From NCBI GenBank assembly GCA_963592385.1, contig CAVAWX010000034.1, forward strand, positions 1-16,896: 16,896 nucleotides of DNA, read 5' to 3'. Position 1 is the stretch's first letter; each line of letters opens with the position of its first letter. The DNA comes from CAVAWX01 sp963592385 (GTDB taxonomy: Bacteria; Actinomycetota; Coriobacteriia; Coriobacteriales; QAMH01). Both the position numbers and the translations under genes were made by a program. This document shows, one piece after another, positions 14,532 through 16,896 of this stretch. The notes under the pieces are model-generated. The model searched no databases. It had not been told where the DNA came from and saw only the letters and a program-made list of their open reading frames with translations.

Positions 14532-14566
14532 ATGCATGACCGGCAAGCATCGAGGAGAGCAGACAC

Positions 14567-15781
14567 ATGGCCCATATGAACGAGAACTACGCAAAGCTTC
14601 CCGGCAGCTACCTCTTCGCCGAGATAGCGCGGCGCACGCAGGCCTTCACGGAGGCGAATCCGGACGTCGAGCTGGTGAAGATGGGCATCGGCGACGTGAC
14701 GCGCCCGCTCGTGCCGGCGGTGATCGAGGCCATGCACGCGGCGGTGGACGACATGTCGCGGCCCGAGACCTTCCACGGCTACGGCCCAGAGCAGGGCTAC
14801 GACTTCCTGCGCGAGGCCATCTGCGAAAACGACTTCCACGCGCGCGGCATCGAGATGGACCCGGACGAGGTCTTCGTCTCCGACGGCGCGAAAAGCGACT
14901 GCGGCAACATCGGCGACATCTTCTCCGTGGACAACTCCATCGCCGTGTGCGACCCGGTGTATCCCGTCTACGTGGACACGAACGCGATGGCCGGGCGCGC
15001 GGGCGACTGGAGCGAGGGGGCGCAGGCGTGGACGAAGATCCGCTACATGCCCACGACCGCCGAAAACGCCTTCTCGCCGGCCATCCCCGCCGAGCCGGTC
15101 GACATCGTCTACCTGTGCTCGCCCAACAACCCGACGGGCACCGTGCTGACGGCCGAGCAGCTGCAGCGCTGGGTGGACTATGCCAACGAGCACGGGTCGG
15201 TCATCATGTTCGACGCGGCCTACGAGCGCTTCATCGTGGAAGAGGGCGTGCCGCACAGCATCTTCGAGATCGACGGGGCGCGGACCTGCGCCATCGAGTT
15301 CCGCTCGTTTTCCAAGACGGCCGGCTTCACGGGCGCGCGCTGCGGGTACACGGTCGTGCCGCGCGAGCTGGAGCGCGACGGGCAGAGCCTGAACAAGATG
15401 TGGCTGCGGCGCCAGACCACGAAGTTCAACGGCGCGAGCTACATCATCCAGCGCGGGGCGGCTGCCATCTACACCGAGGCGGGCAAGCGCCAGACGGACG
15501 CGGGCATCGCGTACTACCGCGAGAACGCGCGCATGATAAAGGAGGCGCTGGAGAGCTGCGGGTGGAGCGTGTACGGCGCGGTGAACAGCCCATACGTGTG
15601 GTGCAAGACGCCCGACGGGATGCCCAGCTGGGACTTCTTCGACGAGCTGCTGGAGCGCGCGCATGTGATCACGACGCCGGGCGCGGGGTTCGGGCCGGCC
15701 GGCGAGGGCTACGTGCGCCTGACCGCGTTCGGCAGCGCCGAGGACACGGCGCGGGCCATGGAGCGCATCGGCTCGCTGTAG
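14567..15781 (+). CDS. dapL: LL-diaminopimelate aminotransferase
   Basis: DapL converts tetrahydrodipicolinate directly to LL-diaminopimelate with glutamate as amino donor, the short route to lysine and peptidoglycan. The 404-aa protein is a fold-type I PLP enzyme with the LL-DAP signatures LPGSYLFAEIARRTQAF (11-27), MGIGDVTRPL (39-48), FHGYGPEQGYDFLREAI (69-85), SDGAKSDCGNI (105-115), DPVYPVYVDTN (129-139), SPNNPTG (185-191), DAAYERF (216-222) and the PLP lysine Lys250 in FRSFSKTAGFTGARCGY. GAGGAG (14552-14557) lies nine bases before ATG 14567; a second ATG three codons later is less well placed. The last 21 bases recur twice downstream, around a toxin-antitoxin pair. Confidence 0.96.
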   Translation: MAHMNENYAKLPGSYLFAEIARRTQAFTEANPDVELVKMGIGDVTRPLVPAVIEAMHAAVDDMSRPETFHGYGPEQGYDFLREAICENDFHARGIEMDPDEVFVSDGAKSDCGNIGDIFSVDNSIAVCDPVYPVYVDTNAMAGRAGDWSEGAQAWTKIRYMPTTAENAFSPAIPAEPVDIVYLCSPNNPTGTVLTAEQLQRWVDYANEHGSVIMFDAAYERFIVEEGVPHSIFEIDGARTCAIEFRSFSKTAGFTGARCGYTVVPRELERDGQSLNKMWLRRQTTKFNGASYIIQRGAAAIYTEAGKRQTDAGIAYYRENARMIKEALESCGWSVYGAVNSPYVWCKTPDGMPSWDFFDELLERAHVITTPGAGFGPAGEGYVRLTAFGSAEDTARAMERIGSL

Positions 15782-15837
15782 AGGCGGAGGGGCGCGCTCT
15801 CGGCGCGTTCACGCCACGCTTGCGCATAGCGCACGAA

Positions 15838-15862
15838 AAAGGCCGCTCTTGAAGCGGCCTTT
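15838..15862 (+). terminator. Intrinsic terminator of dapL (copy 1)
   Basis: AAAGGCCGCT and AGCGGCCTTT are perfect 10-bp arms around the loop CTTGA, followed by TCGTTTCC; A-rich sequence on the left makes it potentially bidirectional. Bases 15836-15870 are repeated exactly at 15960-15994. Confidence 0.85.
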
Positions 15863-15905
15863 CGTTTCCTGAGGCGTAATCCGAAACCTAGCCCCAAGAT
15901 TGAGG

Positions 15906-15930
15906 CCTGACAGCCCACTGGGCTGTCAGG
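15906..15930. repeat. Palindrome with 12-bp arms, core ACAGCCCACTGGGCTGT (copy 1)
   Basis: CCTGACAGCCCA and TGGGCTGTCAGG are exact inverted copies around a single C. A related palindrome at the right edge of the window (16865-16889) shares the 17-bp core, but its outer four base pairs differ in a compensatory way. A GGGG-TTCGAT-CCCC hairpin follows at 15929-15942. The region lies between the two identical terminators. Confidence 0.85.
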
Positions 15931-15961
15931 GGTTCGATCCCCAGGAAGACCCTGCATAAAA

Positions 15962-15986
15962 AAAGGCCGCTCTTGAAGCGGCCTTT
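15962..15986 (+). terminator. Intrinsic terminator copy 2
   Basis: Identical to the dapL terminator (AAAGGCCGCT, loop CTTGA, AGCGGCCTTT, then TCGTTTCCT) and preceded by seven A. It lies 124 bp after copy 1 with no gene in between, which suggests segmental duplication rather than a second transcript end. Confidence 0.8.
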
Positions 15987-16043
15987 CGTTTCCTAGTTGG
16001 TGGAGGTAAGGGGGATCCGCGCCTGCTCGCGCCTTGCGGCGCT

Positions 16044-16062
16044 GCGCATCGGCTCGCTGTAG
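16044..16062. repeat. Copy 2 of the dapL 3'-end repeat (19 bp)
   Basis: GCGCATCGGCTCGCTGTAG is identical to the last 19 bases of dapL (15763-15781). It marks the left border of the segment containing the RelB/RelE pair. A small hairpin GCGCC-TTGC-GGCGC lies directly to its left (16029-16042). Confidence 0.9.
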
Positions 16063-16073
16063 GGCTTGCGACT

Positions 16074-16094
16074 GCACGAAACCCCGATTCGTGC
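16074..16094. other. 7-bp hairpin GCACGAA/TTCGTGC upstream of relB
   Basis: The arms flank ACCCCGA, and CCCCGAT recurs just downstream (16099-16105). It lies 56-76 bases before the relB -10. It may be part of the cassette border or a structure left by insertion. Confidence 0.35.
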
Positions 16095-16149
16095 GAAGCC
16101 CCGATGTTGCTTTTCGCGCGGGGAAGCGCATACGGCTCAGAGCTTGTGC

Positions 16150-16155
16150 TACAGT
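16150..16155 (+). promoter_or_regulatory. Probable extended -10 (TGCTACAGT) of the relBE pair
   Basis: TGC-TACAGT matches the window's shared -10 pattern, 28 bases before the relB start. The RelB ribbon-helix-helix protein would be expected to autoregulate near here. Confidence 0.5.
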
Positions 16156-16182
16156 GTCTTACACGTTCGAAGGAGAAGGCAC

Positions 16183-16407
16183 ATGGCAAGCGCAACGATG
16201 ACAATCAGGCTCGACAGCGAGGAAAAATCCCTCATCTCCGACTATGCCGCCGCGTTCGGGACCTCCGCCTCGGAGTTCATGCGCAGCGCCGCCTTGGAGC
16301 GCATCGAAGACGAACTCGACCTGCAGGCGTGGAAGAAGGCCAAGGCCGAGTTCGAGAAGGATCCGGCCACGCTCTCCGCAGCCGACATCGCTCGGAAATA
16401 CCTCTAG
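16183..16407 (+). CDS. RelB/DUF6290-type ribbon-helix-helix antitoxin
   Basis: The 74-aa protein begins with a ribbon-helix-helix DNA-binding domain: strand TMTIRL (5-10), helix DSEEKSLISDYAAAFG (11-26), then SASEFMRSAALERIEDEL (28-45). The charged C-terminal part (residues 46-74, ending AADIARKYL) should wrap the toxin. ATG 16183 is set by AAGGAG (16170-16175) with a 7-nt spacer; the upstream open frame has no such site. The toxin gene starts one base after its stop codon, so the two are translationally coupled. Expected role: neutralise the toxin and repress the operon. Lower GC and the flanking direct repeats suggest acquisition. Confidence 0.87.
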   Translation: MASATMTIRLDSEEKSLISDYAAAFGTSASEFMRSAALERIEDELDLQAWKKAKAEFEKDPATLSAADIARKYL

Positions 16408-16408
16408 C

Positions 16409-16672
16409 ATGTGGCGACTGGAATTCTCGAAGAGGGCCGACAAGCAGCTCTCGAAGATGAACCCCGGGGTCAGGCGCATGATAATCGCCTGGCTGCTGAA
16501 AAACGTTGACGGCTGCGCCGACCCGCGCGCGCATGGAAAAGGGCTCGTCGCGAACAGGTCCGGCGAATGGCGCTATCGGGTGGGGGACTACCGCGTGCTT
16601 TGCGAGATTCAAGACGAGCGGCTCGTAGTGCTTGCGCTCGAAATCGGCCATAGGCGCGACGTGTACCGCTGA
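16409..16672 (+). CDS. RelE/ParE-superfamily toxin
   Basis: The 87-aa protein matches the RelE fold: MWRLEFSKRADKQLSKM, the Gly/basic hairpin GKGLVANRSGEWRYRVGDYR (43-62) and the last strand LALEIGHRRDVYR (75-87). Arg55, Arg57, Arg62, Arg82 and Tyr86 sit where RelE toxins keep their basic and tyrosine RNase residues. RelE proteins cut mRNA in the ribosomal A site; ParE relatives poison gyrase, but the WRYRVGDYR and GHRxDVY motifs favour the RelE side. ATG 16409 is one base after the antitoxin stop codon, with no SD of its own needed. It ends 13 bases before the right-hand direct repeat. Confidence 0.88.
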   Translation: MWRLEFSKRADKQLSKMNPGVRRMIIAWLLKNVDGCADPRAHGKGLVANRSGEWRYRVGDYRVLCEIQDERLVVLALEIGHRRDVYR

Positions 16673-16685
16673 ACCGCGCGGCACG

Positions 16686-16706
16686 GAGCGCATCGGCTCG
16701 CTGTAG
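16686..16706. repeat. Copy 3 of the dapL 3'-end repeat (21 bp)
   Basis: Identical over 21 bases to 15761-15781, the last seven codons of dapL including the stop. It lies 13 bases after the RelE stop and forms the right border of the toxin-antitoxin segment. Confidence 0.92.
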
Positions 16707-16708
16707 GA

Positions 16709-16810
16709 AGCGGCACGATAGAAAACGCGCGTTGCCGCTATGGGCACCGGAGAAACTTCGGGAGTCGGTGCATCCCGGATATCCGTTTCCAGGACGCGCG
16801 TTTCTTTTTT
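16709..16810 (+). ncRNA. Possible structured RNA ending in an intrinsic terminator
   Basis: AGCGGCA (16709-16715) pairs perfectly with TGCCGCT (16733-16739). The loop of this hairpin contains AAACGCGCG (16723-16731), which is complementary to CGCGCGTTT (16795-16803) and is followed by CTTTTTT. Either a long-range pseudoknot or two alternative folds are possible. Between them lie CACCG/CGGTG, CGGGA/TCCCG and the palindrome CGGATATCCG. No open frame with a start site fits. It may be a small RNA, a leader for a gene to the right, or the terminator of relBE. Confidence 0.35.
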
Positions 16811-16864
16811 GGTAAAGAGGAGGGGCGCGGGGGCGTACCCCGTGCTCAAACAGTCCTCGCTTTG

Positions 16865-16889
16865 GCGAACAGCCCACTGGGCTGTTCGC
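16865..16889. repeat. Palindrome with 12-bp arms, core ACAGCCCACTGGGCTGT (copy 2)
   Basis: GCGAACAGCCCA and TGGGCTGTTCGC are exact inverted copies around one C. The 17-bp core equals that at 15906-15930. The outer arms GCGA/TCGC replace CCTG/CAGG but keep full pairing. Confidence 0.85.
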
Positions 16890-16896
16890 GTCGCTG

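Larger units (their letters stand above)
16044..16706. mobile_element. Candidate toxin-antitoxin cassette bordered by dapL-end direct repeats
   Basis: The 19-bp repeats at 16044-16062 and 16688-16706 enclose exactly one promoter and one RelB/RelE-like pair. A third copy is the native end of dapL. No integrase or transposase is in the window, so movement would have to be helped in trans or be ancient. Insertion into a gene's 3' end that leaves the gene intact is typical of site-specific integration. The reading as a cassette is inference. Confidence 0.45.

Noticed and set aside
15929..16016. tRNA-like fragments: GGGGTTCGATCCCC on the plus strand, and GATCCCCCTTACCTCCACCA (15997-16016) on the minus strand
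   Set aside because: They look like a T-arm and a tRNA 3' end, but no matching 5' acceptor strand (GGAGGTA, or GGTCTTC for the plus-strand case), D-arm or anticodon arm lies at the right distance. At most they are tRNA remnants or an att-like scar.
15709..16131. Minus-strand open frame across the dapL end and terminators
   Set aside because: It runs through two terminators, palindromes and the dapL 3' end, has no SD, and consists of translated repeats.
16044..16706. Insertion sequence around the toxin-antitoxin pair
   Set aside because: No transposase and no terminal inverted repeats; only direct repeats of the dapL end, so it is listed as a candidate cassette instead.

Overview
The window is about 70% GC, densely coding, and reads as a chromosomal stretch from a high-GC actinobacterium. 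The gene set fits the Coriobacteriia (Eggerthella/Gordonibacter/Slackia-like gut anaerobes): an LL-diaminopimelate aminotransferase, an ArsM-type methyltransferase, a beta-helix surface protein and queuosine-precursor salvage. This taxonomic call is inference; there is no rRNA or other marker. No intact tRNA, rRNA, transposase or CRISPR array was found.

Left part (1-3640). A secreted beta-helix surface protein runs leftwards off the window. Its signal peptide is separated from the body by a frameshift lying exactly in a run of eight G, so the gene is OFF as written and would be ON with nine (or six). Divergent from it are queF (preQ0 reductase) and a YhhQ-type precursor transporter. The gap between these two holds a four-copy 15-bp tandem repeat, a perfect 16-bp palindrome and a convincing preQ1-I-like riboswitch.

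Centre (3641-11100). A solitary HipA-family kinase with an altered catalytic loop lies behind a 33-bp direct repeat. Facing it is a leftward run of four genes: a BioB/PylB-like radical SAM protein, a MobA/MocA-like nucleotidyltransferase fused to a SufS-type cysteine desulfurase, an ArsM-like methyltransferase, and a protein that matches only the N-terminal part of McrB-type restriction proteins. The radical SAM gene is broken by a 34-bp tandem duplication in its FeS-cluster site. The first three may form a previously undescribed sulfur, selenium or arsenic cofactor or natural-product pathway; this is inference from gene order.

Right part (11101-16896). Here lie a small acidic protein of unknown function, a UbiB/AarF kinase-like membrane protein, pyrE, dapL, and then a non-ordinary 1.1-kb tail. 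In the tail, the last 19-21 bp of dapL recur twice more and bracket a complete RelB/RelE toxin-antitoxin pair. Two identical terminators, two palindromes sharing a core but with compensatory outer arms, and a possible structured RNA lie around it. This looks like a site where small cassettes accumulate at the dapL 3' end.

Promoters mostly share a GCTAYRRTG-type -10 element without an obvious -35, and the hexamer TTCACC/GGTGAA is concentrated between genes.
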